This document shows, one piece after another, positions 25,733-34,794 of a DNA stretch of 64,000 nucleotides. Source of the stretch: Myxococcaceae bacterium JPH2 (GTDB lineage Bacteria; Myxococcota; Myxococcia; Myxococcales; Myxococcaceae); contig JAEMGR010000003.1 in NCBI GenBank assembly GCA_016458225.1, positions 310,001 through 374,000 of the forward strand. The letters run 5' to 3'. Positions within the stretch are counted from its first letter, which is position 1, and each line of letters starts with the position of its first letter. The position numbers and the translations under genes are program-made. The notes below the pieces were generated by a model, which saw nothing but the letters and a program-made list of their open reading frames with translations, did not search any database and was not told where the DNA came from.

Positions 25733-27172
25733 TCAATGGCTGACGGTGAAGTGCCCTCGCGCGAGGAAGACGTGCGCGTCGTCGATGAGCACCTCGGCGC
25801 CCGGCTCGCCACGCCACAGCGTGATGAGTTCGCCCATGCGCTCCGGCGTGACGGGCAGGATGTTTCCCGCGGGTGGCTTCTCCACCAGCACCCAGTCGTA
25901 GACGAGCGAGCCCTCGGCCTGCGGACCGCCCACCGCGTACACCTCGTCGCGCGTGACGAGGTCCGCCACCAGGTTGCCTCCGAGCAGCGCGCGCCCCTCC
26001 GAGCGCGACGCGAGCACGTCCAGGCCCCGCCGCACGCTGGCGAGCCGAAGCGCGTCCGCCGGGCAGACGCGGGGGAAGGACTCGGGCCGGGTGAGCGTGC
26101 GCACCCCGTCCCGGAAGTTCACCTCGTTGGTGGTGAAGAGCAGCACCGCGGTGGACACGAGCACCCACGCGGGAGGACGGCGCGCGCGCAGGAGCGGCAG
26201 CAACGCAAGCACGCCCACGGCGAGCACCGGCGCGCCGTAGTGCTCACGCCACGCCATGGCCGCCACGCGGATGGCCACGAGCGGCAGCAGCATCAACAGC
26301 CAGGGCACGTCGGGCTTCCACTTCTCGCGCCAGGCCCACACGCCCAATGGGACGAAGAGCAGCAGCAGCGTGCCCATGCGCCGCAGATGCCACGGCGCGA
26401 AGCGCGAGTGCAGATACGCGAGCCAGTCCTGATCCGGCGCCGGCAAGAGCCGCCCGCGGTAGTCCACCGTGGGCCCCCACCACCAGGGCCGCACGACCAG
26501 GACGAAGGCCATCCACGCCGCAGACAGCGCGAACACACCCAGCGCCAGCCGCCGCTCCCCGCGCCACCACAACCCCACCGCCAACATGAGGCCCGCGAGG
26601 GGGAACTCCTCCTTGCACGCGAAGAGGAGCACCAGCGCGACCATCATCAGGCCGTGCTTGCGCAGATGGTACGCCACGGCGAGCAGCACGCACGGCAGCA
26701 CGGACCACGTGGTCGGGTGGATGGGGAAGACGAGCGCCTCGACGATGCTCGTGTTGAGCAGGAGCAGCGCGCACAGGAACGCGGTGGACACGCGGTCCAG
26801 CAGCCCTCGCGCCTGCATCCACACGAGCGGCGCCACCGACAGCAACACGAAGAGGGCCTCGGCCAACAGGCCCGCGTGCAGCGGAGAGAGAAACATCCCC
26901 AGCGGGCGCGCGAGCCAGAGGACCGGGTCGAAGTGGTCGTTGAAGATGAAGACCTGGCGCGCGCTGAGCCACGGGTTTGGGTCGCGCAGGGACAGCCGCG
27001 CCAGCGCCTGCGTGTAGATGCCAAGGTCGTAGTGCGTGAAGCAGTGCCGCGCGGCCTGGAGCCAGACGGGCGCCACCACCAACACGAACCAAGTCAGGAA
27101 GACGACCGGCAACGCCAGCATTCCCAGCCAGCGCGACACATGAGACGTCCCGGAGTCGGGCGAGGATGACAT
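25733..27172 (-). CDS. DUF2079 polytopic membrane protein
   Basis: Protein of 479 residues with about ten membrane segments and the DUF2079 signature around HYDLGIYTQAL after the first helix, then FIFNDHFDPVLWL. This family resembles glycosyltransferase-like integral membrane proteins (GT-C-type) but has no assigned reaction. The C-terminal 110 residues form a soluble alpha/beta part with short motifs only. It is the last gene before the Zn-dependent dehydrogenase on the same strand, with a gap of about 90 bases. Confidence 0.85.
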   Translation of the reverse strand: MSSSPDSGTSHVSRWLGMLALPVVFLTWFVLVVAPVWLQAARHCFTHYDLGIYTQALARLSLRDPNPWLSARQVFIFNDHFDPVLWLARPLGMFLSPLHAGLLAEALFVLLSVAPLVWMQARGLLDRVSTAFLCALLLLNTSIVEALVFPIHPTTWSVLPCVLLAVAYHLRKHGLMMVALVLLFACKEEFPLAGLMLAVGLWWRGERRLALGVFALSAAWMAFVLVVRPWWWGPTVDYRGRLLPAPDQDWLAYLHSRFAPWHLRRMGTLLLLFVPLGVWAWREKWKPDVPWLLMLLPLVAIRVAAMAWREHYGAPVLAVGVLALLPLLRARRPPAWVLVSTAVLLFTTNEVNFRDGVRTLTRPESFPRVCPADALRLASVRRGLDVLASRSEGRALLGGNLVADLVTRDEVYAVGGPQAEGSLVYDWVLVEKPPAGNILPVTPERMGELITLWRGEPGAEVLIDDAHVFLARGHFTVSH

Positions 27173-27262
27173 GAAATTCCACGGGGTGGGCCCCCCATGG
27201 CGCCGCTTCCCCGGGCCCTGCTCTATCGCGTCCCGAACGGCGGCGCCACTGGACGCCCCGTG

Positions 27263-28264
27263 CTACGCGGGAACCTCCAGCACCGCGGCGCCCTTCACCT
27301 GCCCGTGACGGAGCGCGGCGAGCGCCTCGTTCGCGGCGGCCAAGGGAAACACTTGCACCTGCGTGCGCACCGGCACCCGAGGCACGAGCGCCAGGAAGTC
27401 CATGGCGTCCATCCGCGTGAGGTTCGCCACCGAGCGCACCTGCCGCTCCTCCCAGAGCCACGCATACGGGAACGAGGGGATGTCACTCATGTGGATGCCG
27501 CCGCACACCACCACGCCAGACTTGTCCACGGCGCGCAGCGCGGCGGGCACCAGCGCCCCCACCGGCGCGAAAAGGATGGCCGCGTCCAGGGACTCCGGAG
27601 GCAGCACGTCCGAGCCGCCCGCCCACGCCGCCCCCAGCTCCCGAGCGAAGGCCTGCCCGCTCGCGTCTCCCGGGCGCGTGAAGGCATACACCTCGCGCCC
27701 CTGATACCGCGCCACCTGGATGAGCACGTGCGCCGCCGCGCCAAAGCCATACAGGCCCAGCCGCTTCGCGTCGCCCGCGAACCGCAGGCTGCGGAACCCG
27801 ATGAGCCCCGCGCACATCAGCGGCGCGGCCTCGACGTCCGAGTAGCCCTGAGGCAACGGGAAGCAGTAGCGGTGATCCGCCACGGTGTACTCGGCGTAGC
27901 CACCGTCGATTTGATAGCCAGTGAAGCGCGCCCGGTCGCAGAGGTTCTCGCGCCCGGACAGACAGAAGCGACACGCTCCGCAGCTCCACCCCAGCCACGG
28001 CACCCCCACCCGCTGCCCGAGCGGAAACGCTCCCGCGCCCGGCCCCGCGTCCACCACCGTGCCCACGATTTCGTGGCCCAGGACGAGTGGCCGCTTCGCA
28101 TCGGGCAGCTCGCCATCCACCACGTGCAGGTCCGTGCGACACACGGCGCAGGCCGACACGCGCAAGAGGAGCTGTCCGGGCCCCGGCGAGGGAATCGGCC
28201 AGCGCTCCTCGCGCAGGGGCTGCCCCGGCTCGCGGAGCACCATCGCGCGCATGGTGCCAGTCAT
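27263..28264 (-). CDS. zinc-dependent alcohol dehydrogenase family protein
   Basis: Protein of 333 residues, a medium-chain dehydrogenase/reductase. The catalytic zinc ligand is the Cys in CAVCRTDLH with the His in GHEIVG; the structural zinc site is CGACRFC followed by ENLC. The nucleotide-binding loop is GFGAAAHVLIQVA. It probably oxidises alcohols or reduces aldehydes with NAD(P). The ATG at 28264 is preceded by GGAGG at good spacing; a later ATG (28252) is less well placed. Confidence 0.92.
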   Translation of the reverse strand: MTGTMRAMVLREPGQPLREERWPIPSPGPGQLLLRVSACAVCRTDLHVVDGELPDAKRPLVLGHEIVGTVVDAGPGAGAFPLGQRVGVPWLGWSCGACRFCLSGRENLCDRARFTGYQIDGGYAEYTVADHRYCFPLPQGYSDVEAAPLMCAGLIGFRSLRFAGDAKRLGLYGFGAAAHVLIQVARYQGREVYAFTRPGDASGQAFARELGAAWAGGSDVLPPESLDAAILFAPVGALVPAALRAVDKSGVVVCGGIHMSDIPSFPYAWLWEERQVRSVANLTRMDAMDFLALVPRVPVRTQVQVFPLAAANEALAALRHGQVKGAAVLEVPA

Positions 28265-28421
28265 CGCGTCCTACCTCCCGCCCGACCCACGCCGGGCGCG
28301 CACACGAGGATAGGAGTCACGCGCGGACGGCTCGCGCGCACCGGGTGAAGCTCCGTCCACCACGGGACGCCCGCGACGTCAGGTGGCGCGCGCGCGTCCG
28401 CTGGGACACGCGCGTCTGGCC

Positions 28422-29258
28422 TCAATGGCGGACGAGCTTGCCGCTCCCGCTCACGCGAACCGTCCGCACCGCGGCATCGCCCCACAGCTCCACGTTCCCC
28501 GAGGACCCGATGAAGACGTCGACGGAGCCGCCCTCCGCGCGCGCCCGAATCCCACCCGAGCCCTCGGATGACAGGTCCGCGCTCGTCGCCCGCATCGCGC
28601 TCGCGTCCAGGTCGCCGCTGCCGCCCACGCGCGCGCGCACTTGCTGCGCTTCGCCCTCGAGGGTGATGCCTCCCGAGCCACGCGTCTCCGCGTCCATGCT
28701 CCGTGTCAGGCCAGACCAGCGCAGGGTGCCCGAGCCCGACGCGGTCAGCGACACCGACTCCGAGGCCGAGCCCTCCGGCGAGCACAGCGTCACGCTGCCC
28801 GAGCTGGACAGCTCCGCGGTGAGCGTGCGCGCCGGGCCGCAGAAGCGCAGGTCCCCCGAGCCGCTCGCCACCAGCCGCACGTCCTCCTCGCGCGTCAGGT
28901 CACCCACCGTCAGCGTCCCGGAGGAGGTCAACGTCGCGCCCAGGAACCGGGGCAGGCCCACGCTCACCGTCCCATCACCGCGGAAGGAGAGTCGCCCTCC
29001 GCTGTCGATGATGAGCGTGTCGCCGTCCACCCACGTCTCCAGCTCGTCTTGGAGCTGGCGCTCCAGCGTCACGCGGACCTCGGCGCGCGCGGCCTCGTGG
29101 ACCTCCACCCGCATGGACGTGCGGTTCTCCACGCGGGTGAAGCCCTCCAGCGCGCGCGACTCGGTGACCTTGAAGCCGTCCTCCTCGTCGTCCACGTGGA
29201 GAAGACAGCCCGACAGCAACGCGGCCGCGACGGCCCCCACCCCCATGAGCTTCCACAT
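28422..29258 (-). CDS. GIN-domain (DUF2807) lipoprotein
   Basis: Protein of 278 residues. A signal peptide with a lipobox (LLSGCLL) is followed by two consecutive right-handed beta-helical GIN-type (DUF2807) repeats: LVASGSGDLRF, LTASGSGTLRW, ETRGSGGITLEG, VGGSGDLDASAM, GSSGNVELWG and VSGSGKLVRH. This domain is found on the bacterial cell surface and may bind polymers; no reaction is known. AAAGGGAG precedes the ATG at 29258. It lies 60 bases after the LA_2272-repeat gene on the same strand. Confidence 0.85.
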   Translation of the reverse strand: MWKLMGVGAVAAALLSGCLLHVDDEEDGFKVTESRALEGFTRVENRTSMRVEVHEAARAEVRVTLERQLQDELETWVDGDTLIIDSGGRLSFRGDGTVSVGLPRFLGATLTSSGTLTVGDLTREEDVRLVASGSGDLRFCGPARTLTAELSSSGSVTLCSPEGSASESVSLTASGSGTLRWSGLTRSMDAETRGSGGITLEGEAQQVRARVGGSGDLDASAMRATSADLSSEGSGGIRARAEGGSVDVFIGSSGNVELWGDAAVRTVRVSGSGKLVRH

Positions 29259-29318
29259 GCGCGACTCCCTTTCCTGGCAATGCGCCAGGGGAACACCGCG
29301 CAGGTGAAAAGCTGTCAC

Positions 29319-30740
29319 CTAAATCTGCACGCCCAACAGGAACCCCGGCCACACGCGCACAGTGGTGCGTCCGTTGTCGGACACGTTCTTCCACTCGGGC
29401 CCGATGCCCAGCTCCTCCCAGCGGTCGCTGCCGTGCATGGTCACCAGCGTGTTGCCGGTGATGCCGCCAATGAGCGCCAGGCGCCGCGCCACCTGCCATC
29501 CGCCCACGAGCCGGAGCTGGCCGAGGATGTTCTCGCCGTCGCCGTCCTTGAACAGCCGGTCATCGTGGACGCTGCTGCCCATCACATCCATGTCGATGAA
29601 GAAGCGCTCCATGGGGATGTGCGCGCCAAAGGCCGCGCCCAGGAGGTAGCGGCGGCGCCGCGTGTCCGAGCCCGGGTTGAAGCCCACCGTGAGCAGCGTG
29701 TACAGGTGCTTGCCGCCGAACTTCACCGCCGCGTTCATCGCCGCCAGGTCGCCGCCCCAGAGCTGGAAGTTGCCCTGGCCGTTGCCGACGAAGCTCAGCA
29801 GGCCCACCGACTCGCCCTCGGACTCGCGCGCCACGTTGATGACGCCGAGCTGCAGTCCGTCCACGCGCCCCCCGACGTTGACGATGCCCACCTGCGCGCC
29901 GTCGATGTCGCCGCCCACGTTGATGATGGAGAGCTGGGCGCCGTCCATCTTCCGCGCGTAGCTGACGCCCGAGGACATCTGGAGGCCCGTCATCTCCTGC
30001 GCGACGTTGAGGCCCGCGGTGGCCTGGAGGCCGCGAAAGGTGCTGCCAGCGATGTTCGCGCCCACGCCGAGCTGCGCGCCCACGCCGCCCGCGCTCGCGA
30101 TGTTCGCGCCCGCGCTGAACTGCGCGCCGTTCATGAGGCCGCCCGTGATGTTCGCGCCCACGCCGAACTGCGCGCCCTCCATCGCGCCGCGCACCACGTT
30201 GATGCCCGCGGTCTGCTGGATGCCCACCAGGTCCTGGGTGGCCACGTTGGCGCCCACCGCGAACTGCGCTCCGGACACCGGCCCGCGCGACACGTTGGCG
30301 CCCACCGTCATCTGCACGCCGGAGAGGCCCGCCTCCACCCAGTTGGCGCCCAGCGACGTCGCCAGACCGTTCACCCGCTTCGCGTGGGTGGCCAGCAACC
30401 CGAGCGAATAGTTGGTGACCACGTTGCCGGTGTGCATGCCCGCGGTGCTGATGTTGGGCAGCAGCGTCAGGCTGATGGGCACGTAGACCTCATCCGGCGT
30501 GGCCTGGGCACTCGTCGCCACCGCGGGCGCGGCGGACGGCGCGGCCACCGTCCCGGCCCCCGTGGTGGCGGCCACCAGCGGCGCGGGAGACAGCGGGGCC
30601 TGGGCCACCGGGAACTCCACGGGCGCGCTCGCACCCACACCCTGCTCCGCGGCCGGCGCGGCCGGCGCCTCCTCGGCCCGGGCCGAAACCGCGACCACCG
30701 CCGCCATCACACCCGCAACCACCGAAATCGTGCGCTTCAT
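29319..30740 (-). CDS. LA_2272-type surface-repeat protein
   Basis: Protein of 473 residues with a signal peptide (ending SARAEE) and an Ala/Pro-rich spacer. About residues 120-330 hold tandem repeats of roughly 18-20 residues built on GAQFxVGANV or GVQMTVGANV, the pattern of LA_2272-type surface repeats, likely stacked as a beta-structure. The last 130 residues look like an outer-membrane beta-barrel-like end (LYTLLTVGFNPG, FIDMDVMGSSVHD). Likely an outer-membrane or surface protein; the function is unknown. Confidence 0.75.
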   Translation of the reverse strand: MKRTISVVAGVMAAVVAVSARAEEAPAAPAAEQGVGASAPVEFPVAQAPLSPAPLVAATTGAGTVAAPSAAPAVATSAQATPDEVYVPISLTLLPNISTAGMHTGNVVTNYSLGLLATHAKRVNGLATSLGANWVEAGLSGVQMTVGANVSRGPVSGAQFAVGANVATQDLVGIQQTAGINVVRGAMEGAQFGVGANITGGLMNGAQFSAGANIASAGGVGAQLGVGANIAGSTFRGLQATAGLNVAQEMTGLQMSSGVSYARKMDGAQLSIINVGGDIDGAQVGIVNVGGRVDGLQLGVINVARESEGESVGLLSFVGNGQGNFQLWGGDLAAMNAAVKFGGKHLYTLLTVGFNPGSDTRRRRYLLGAAFGAHIPMERFFIDMDVMGSSVHDDRLFKDGDGENILGQLRLVGGWQVARRLALIGGITGNTLVTMHGSDRWEELGIGPEWKNVSDNGRTTVRVWPGFLLGVQI

Positions 30741-30863
30741 CGCCGGGACCTTCCTGAACAGAGACGAGCGGGGCCGTGTCGCCGCCCCTCGCGACAGGAA
30801 ACACCCGTCCCTTCCAGAACTGTCACCGCGCGGATTCAGACCTCGCGCCCGAGGCCCGGACGC

Positions 30864-31358
30864 TCAGAGCTCCGGGTCCGGCGTGTAGTCCAGCTCCCCG
30901 CTCGGCGCGAGCACCAGCCCGGTGCCAGGCTCGCCGGCCTCGTCGTCGCGGCCCACCTCGAGCGTCTCCTCTTCGGTGTTCCACTGGCCCAGGTAGTACT
31001 CGCCCCCCGCGTTCATGCACGCGCGGCCATCCGACACCACCGTCTCCACCACTTCCTTCTTGTCGCTGGTGAGCCGGTAGAGGGTCCACGTCTTGCCCTC
31101 TTCCCGGAAGCCGCCCACCAGGTCCTTCAGCTCGGCGTCGCGCGGCTCTCCGCCCACCGTCAGCTCGCGCTTCCACTGGCGAGGCTCCTTGGCGGGCTGA
31201 CGCTGCTGCCACGCGCGCGCCAGCTCCACCAGCTTCTCCTCCGCCGCCGCCTGCTGCGTCTGCATCTCCGACGGCAGCTCGATCTCCTCGAGCGCCAGCA
31301 ACGCCGTCTCCAGTTGCAGCGCCTTGAGGCTCCACTCGTTCCACGCTGTCTTCAGCAT
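30864..31358 (-). CDS. hypothetical protein
   Basis: Protein of 164 residues from the ATG at 31358, preceded by GGAAGGAG. The N-terminal half is a charged helix (about 10-60), the C-terminal half acidic and beta-like (TWTLYRLTSDKKEVVETVV, YYLGQWNTEEETLEVG). No signal peptide, no known motif. It stands between the repeat-protein gene and a divergent PPOX-fold gene. Confidence 0.6.
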   Translation of the reverse strand: MLKTAWNEWSLKALQLETALLALEEIELPSEMQTQQAAAEEKLVELARAWQQRQPAKEPRQWKRELTVGGEPRDAELKDLVGGFREEGKTWTLYRLTSDKKEVVETVVSDGRACMNAGGEYYLGQWNTEEETLEVGRDDEAGEPGTGLVLAPSGELDYTPDPEL

Positions 31359-31483
31359 CCGTGTCGCTCCTTCCGCGTCATCCCCGGCCGCGCGCCCGGG
31401 AGCATCCGGGCACGCACCTATCACACCGCCCGCCCGCCCTGGCTCCGGCCGGGCCCGGGCTCGCTGCCGGCCACCTCCCCGCT

Positions 31484-31517
31484 GTGCACCTTCAGTGCAC
31501 AGGGTGCAGTGCACAGG
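31484..31517. repeat. triple GTGCAC motif upstream of PPOX-fold gene
   Basis: The hexamer palindrome GTGCAC occurs at 31484-31489, 31495-31500 and 31509-31514. The last two sit inside a direct repeat CAGTGCACAGG (31493-31503 and 31507-31517). It lies 10-43 bases before the ATG of the PPOX-fold gene and within the shared upstream region of the divergent hypothetical gene. It could be a tandem protein-binding site (operator); no regulator is identified. Confidence 0.45.
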
Positions 31518-31526
31518 GAGACAGCC

Positions 31527-32057
31527 ATGGCCAGTCAGCAGAAGGACCCACGAGACGCGCTCGACCACCTCGACGCCCTCATCCAAGAGCTGCGCGTGGC
31601 CATGATGACCACGGTGGAGGAGGACGGGAGCCTGCGCGCCCGGCCCATGTGGACCCGAGGACGCGACGCGGAGGGCGCGCTCTGGCTCTTCACCCGCGAG
31701 CACGCCTCCAAGGTGGGTGAAGTGACCCACGACCACCACGTGAACCTCTCCTACGCGGATGCCGCGCGCGAGCGCTTCGTGTCCCTCAGCGGCCGTTGCC
31801 AGCTCGTGCTCGACAAGGACAAGGCCCGCGCCCTGTGGAACCCCGCGCTCCAGGCCTGGTTCCCGCAAGGCCTGGATGATCCCGAGCTGGCCCTGTTGAA
31901 GGTCTCCGTGGAGAAGGCCGAGTACTGGGACGCATCCGCTCGCCGCATGGTCCACTGGGCGAAGCGCGTCCGGGCCGCCATCACCGGACACGGCGCCGAG
32001 GAGGCCGGAGACAACGCGCGCCTCACCTTCGACGACCGCGGCGCGCCCATCTCCTGA
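31527..32057 (+). CDS. pyridoxamine 5'-phosphate oxidase-fold (general stress protein-like)
   Basis: Protein of 176 residues with the PNPOx-like split-barrel flavin fold: RVAMMTTVEEDGSLRARPM, LWLFTREHASKVGE, VNLSYAD and RFVSLSGRC are the conserved strands of the general stress protein 26-like branch. Such proteins often bind FMN or F420 and are induced by stress; the substrate is unknown. Start ATG at 31527 with AGGGAGA upstream. The three GTGCAC boxes lie just upstream. Confidence 0.85.
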   Translation: MASQQKDPRDALDHLDALIQELRVAMMTTVEEDGSLRARPMWTRGRDAEGALWLFTREHASKVGEVTHDHHVNLSYADAARERFVSLSGRCQLVLDKDKARALWNPALQAWFPQGLDDPELALLKVSVEKAEYWDASARRMVHWAKRVRAAITGHGAEEAGDNARLTFDDRGAPIS

Positions 32058-32552
32058 GTCCTCCGCCGCGCACCGTCCTCCTCTGAACACGCGGCCCCGC
32101 CAGGTCGAGCGCAGCGCGCCCACGTCCTGGGGCGGCATGCGGGCCCTCGCGCGTCCGACTCCTGGCTGGCTGCCCTTCAGGCAACAGACCGCACCTGGGC
32201 ACCTCGCGACGGACATCGCCGCTGAGAAACCCACGTCTCGCGGAGATCCTGGGACGCGTGCGTCCTCGCGCCCTCATGGGTGGGGATGGCGCCGCCAACC
32301 TGATGTTTCTCTGACAGCCGCGTTCGTCCTGGCTTGTAGCTGGGGACTCCGTGCGCCATTCACGTGGCGACCTCCGTGGTAACGAGGCGCCGGACCGCAC
32401 ATGACGTTGAAGTCACGAACGCTTTAGAGTATCAACCATCCGCATTCGAGATTTTCCGCATTCCCGCCCAGCGAAGCCTGCGCGGTGATTGTGGGCTCAG
32501 GTCATCTAACGGGGCGGGCTCAGACTTCCGCTCTTTTTGAAGGAACCAGACG
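32058..32552. other. intergenic region before the inositol-lipid operon
   Basis: About 495 bases without a convincing gene. The distal part (from about 32400) is less GC-rich than the rest and reads ATGACGTTGAAGTCACGAAC then GCTTTAGAGTATC, giving a possible but poorly spaced promoter. The inositol operon starts at 32553, so its promoter is expected here. Open frames on both strands have low-information sequences and are not annotated. Confidence 0.5.
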
Positions 32553-33887
32553 ATGGAGACCAAGAAGTCGGTGTCGAAGCCCGAGGGCAAGCTGGCAGTG
32601 CTCATCCCGGGGCTGGGCGCGGTGTCCACGACGCTCATGGCGGGCGTGGAATTGACGCGGCAGGGCAAGGGCGCTCCCATCGGGTCCCTGACGCAGATGG
32701 GAACGGCGCGCCTGGGCAAGCGCACCGACGGCCGGACCGTGAAGCTCAACGAGCTGGTCCCGCTGACGGAGCTGGGCGACGTGGTTTTCGGCGCCTGGGA
32801 CATCATCAGCGAGGACGCGTACCAGGTGGCGGTGCGCTCCGGCGTGCTGAACGACAAGCACCTGGAGCAGGTGAAGCCCTTCCTGCAGGGCATCAAGCCC
32901 AAGAAGGGCGTGCATGACGCCGAGTTCGTCCGCCGCATCGAGGCGAACCACGTCAAGGCCACCAAGACGCACCGCGAGAGCATCGAGGCGCTGCGCCAGG
33001 ACATCCGCGACTTCAAGAAGGAGCTGAACGCGAAGCGCGCGGTGATGGTGGTGTGCAGCAGCGTGGAGACGTTCCGCCCGATGCCCGCCGCCTTCCAGTC
33101 GCTGGCGAACTTCGAGAAGGCGCTGGACGCGAACAGCCCGGACATCAACCCGACGGCGCTCTACGCCTACGCGGCCATCAAGGAGGGCGTGCCCTTCGCG
33201 AACGCCACCCCGAACGCCAGCGTGGACACGCCGGCGCTCCAGGAGCTGGCCAAGCAGGAGAACGTCCCCGTCGCGGGCCGTGACCTGAAGAGCGGACAGA
33301 CGATGATGAAGACGGTCATCGCCCCCGCGCTCAAGGCGCGCATGCTGGGTCTGGAGGGCTGGTTCTCCACCAACATCCTGGGCAACCGCGATGGTGAGGT
33401 GCTGGACGATCCCGCCGCCTTCAAGGCGAAGGAGGTCACCAAGTCCAGCGTGCTGGACACCATCCTCCAGCCGGACCTCTACCCGGAGCTGTACACCAAG
33501 TACTCCCACAAGGTGTCCATCCACTACTACCCGCCCCGCGGCGACGCGAAGGAGGGGTGGGACAACATCGACATCTTCGGGTGGCTCGGCTACCCGATGC
33601 AGATCAAGATCAACTTCCTCTGCCGCGACTCCATCCTGGCGGCGCCGCTCGTCCTGGACATCGCGATGTTCCTGGACCTGGCCAAGCGGATGGAGTGGCG
33701 CGGCATCCAGGAGTGGATGTCGTTCTACTTCAAGAGCCCCATGGCCCACCCGGGTCTGCCCGTGGAGCACGACCTGTTCATCCAGCTGACGAAGCTGAAG
33801 AACACGCTGCGCGTCGTCGCGGGCGAAGAGCCCATCACCCACCTCGGCCTCGACTACTACGGGGATGACCTCCCAATCGCCCGCTAG
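32553..33887 (+). CDS. ino1: inositol-3-phosphate synthase
   Basis: Protein of 444 residues, cytoplasmic. It carries the NAD-binding loop LAVLIPGLGAVSTTLMAGVE, the NPTALYAYAAIKEGVPF segment, DLKSGQTMMKT and LGNRDGEVLDDPAAF, and ends QIKINFLCRDSILAAPL, all diagnostic of myo-inositol-1-phosphate (L-myo-inositol 3-phosphate) synthase. It converts glucose-6-phosphate to inositol-3-phosphate with NAD, the precursor for inositol lipids. First gene of a five-gene operon; its last 23 bases overlap the next gene, so it is translationally coupled. Very confident. Confidence 0.97.
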   Translation: METKKSVSKPEGKLAVLIPGLGAVSTTLMAGVELTRQGKGAPIGSLTQMGTARLGKRTDGRTVKLNELVPLTELGDVVFGAWDIISEDAYQVAVRSGVLNDKHLEQVKPFLQGIKPKKGVHDAEFVRRIEANHVKATKTHRESIEALRQDIRDFKKELNAKRAVMVVCSSVETFRPMPAAFQSLANFEKALDANSPDINPTALYAYAAIKEGVPFANATPNASVDTPALQELAKQENVPVAGRDLKSGQTMMKTVIAPALKARMLGLEGWFSTNILGNRDGEVLDDPAAFKAKEVTKSSVLDTILQPDLYPELYTKYSHKVSIHYYPPRGDAKEGWDNIDIFGWLGYPMQIKINFLCRDSILAAPLVLDIAMFLDLAKRMEWRGIQEWMSFYFKSPMAHPGLPVEHDLFIQLTKLKNTLRVVAGEEPITHLGLDYYGDDLPIAR

Positions 33888-34794
33888 ACCGAGCGCGTTC
33901 ATGTGGCTCACCACCGTCATGGCGGTGGGCCACCTGGCGTTCGTGACCGCCGCCGGGCGGCTCCGGTGGGAGCACGCCGTGGTGGATCTGCTCGTCGTGG
34001 GGCTGGCCTGGATTGGCCCCCGGACGCGGCGGTTCCTCCGCGGCGGGTTCCCGCTGTGGCTGTCCGGCATGCTGATGGACAGCCAGGGCCTGTGGTTGGG
34101 TTGGCGTGGCGACATCCACACCGGGGATTTGTTCGCCCTGGACGGTCGGGTGTTCCCGGCGCCCGCGGGCGCGGCCAACTGGCCCGCGTACCTGGCCGAG
34201 CGCAGCCATGTCGTGCTCGACCTGTTGTGTGGATTTGGCTACGCGACGTACCTCTTCGAGGTCTTCGCAGTCGTCATCATCTTCTTCGTGGCGAAGCATC
34301 CGCGCTTCGAGCAGTTGTGCTGGAGCTTCCTCGTGGTCAACGTCGTGGGCGTGGCCACGTACATGCTCTATCCGGCGGCGCCACCCTGGTATGTGCTGAC
34401 GCACGGCCTGGGCCCGGCGGATCTCGCGGTGGCTCCGAGCGCGGCAGGCGCGGCGCGCTTCGACGCGTTCTTCGGCATCCAGTACTTCCACAATTTCTAC
34501 TCACGCAACCAGAACGTCTTCGGCGCCATGCCCTCCCTGCACTCGGCCTATCCGGTGTTGGTGTTGTGGCACACGTGGCACCGCGGGCCGTTGTGGCGCG
34601 TGGGCGCGGGGCTGTTCTCCGCCCTCATCGCGTTCTCTGCTGTCTACCTGTCGCACCATTACGTCCTGGACGTGACCGCTGGCATGACCGCCGCGCTCCT
34701 CGCCTGCATGGCGGTGGAGCTCGCGTTCGCCCGCCAGCTGGCGCCGGTGCCTGTACCGGTGCCCCTGACTCCTGGAGGAGACACCCGTGCATGA
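33865..34794 (+). CDS. Aur1-like PAP2-fold inositol phosphotransferase (inositol-lipid synthase candidate)
   Basis: Protein of 309 residues with about six membrane segments. It has the PAP2-superfamily motifs in the form used by inositol phosphorylceramide synthases: FGAMPSLHSAYP (His226) and SHHYVLD (His264-Asp269). Fungal Aur1 has the same two motifs with PSLHS and a HHY...D box. It likely transfers phosphoinositol to a ceramide or related sphingoid base; a plain PAP2 phosphatase is the alternative. Its start overlaps ino1 by 23 bases and its stop overlaps the next gene by 8 bases. Confidence 0.8.
   Translation: MTSQSPARPSAFMWLTTVMAVGHLAFVTAAGRLRWEHAVVDLLVVGLAWIGPRTRRFLRGGFPLWLSGMLMDSQGLWLGWRGDIHTGDLFALDGRVFPAPAGAANWPAYLAERSHVVLDLLCGFGYATYLFEVFAVVIIFFVAKHPRFEQLCWSFLVVNVVGVATYMLYPAAPPWYVLTHGLGPADLAVAPSAAGAARFDAFFGIQYFHNFYSRNQNVFGAMPSLHSAYPVLVLWHTWHRGPLWRVGAGLFSALIAFSAVYLSHHYVLDVTAGMTAALLACMAVELAFARQLAPVPVPVPLTPGGDTRA

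Noticed and set aside
32023-32400. Minus-strand open frame of 125 codons in the gap before ino1
   Set aside because: Arg/Gly-rich, motif-free and partly overlapping the PPOX-fold gene on the other strand; best explained by GC bias.
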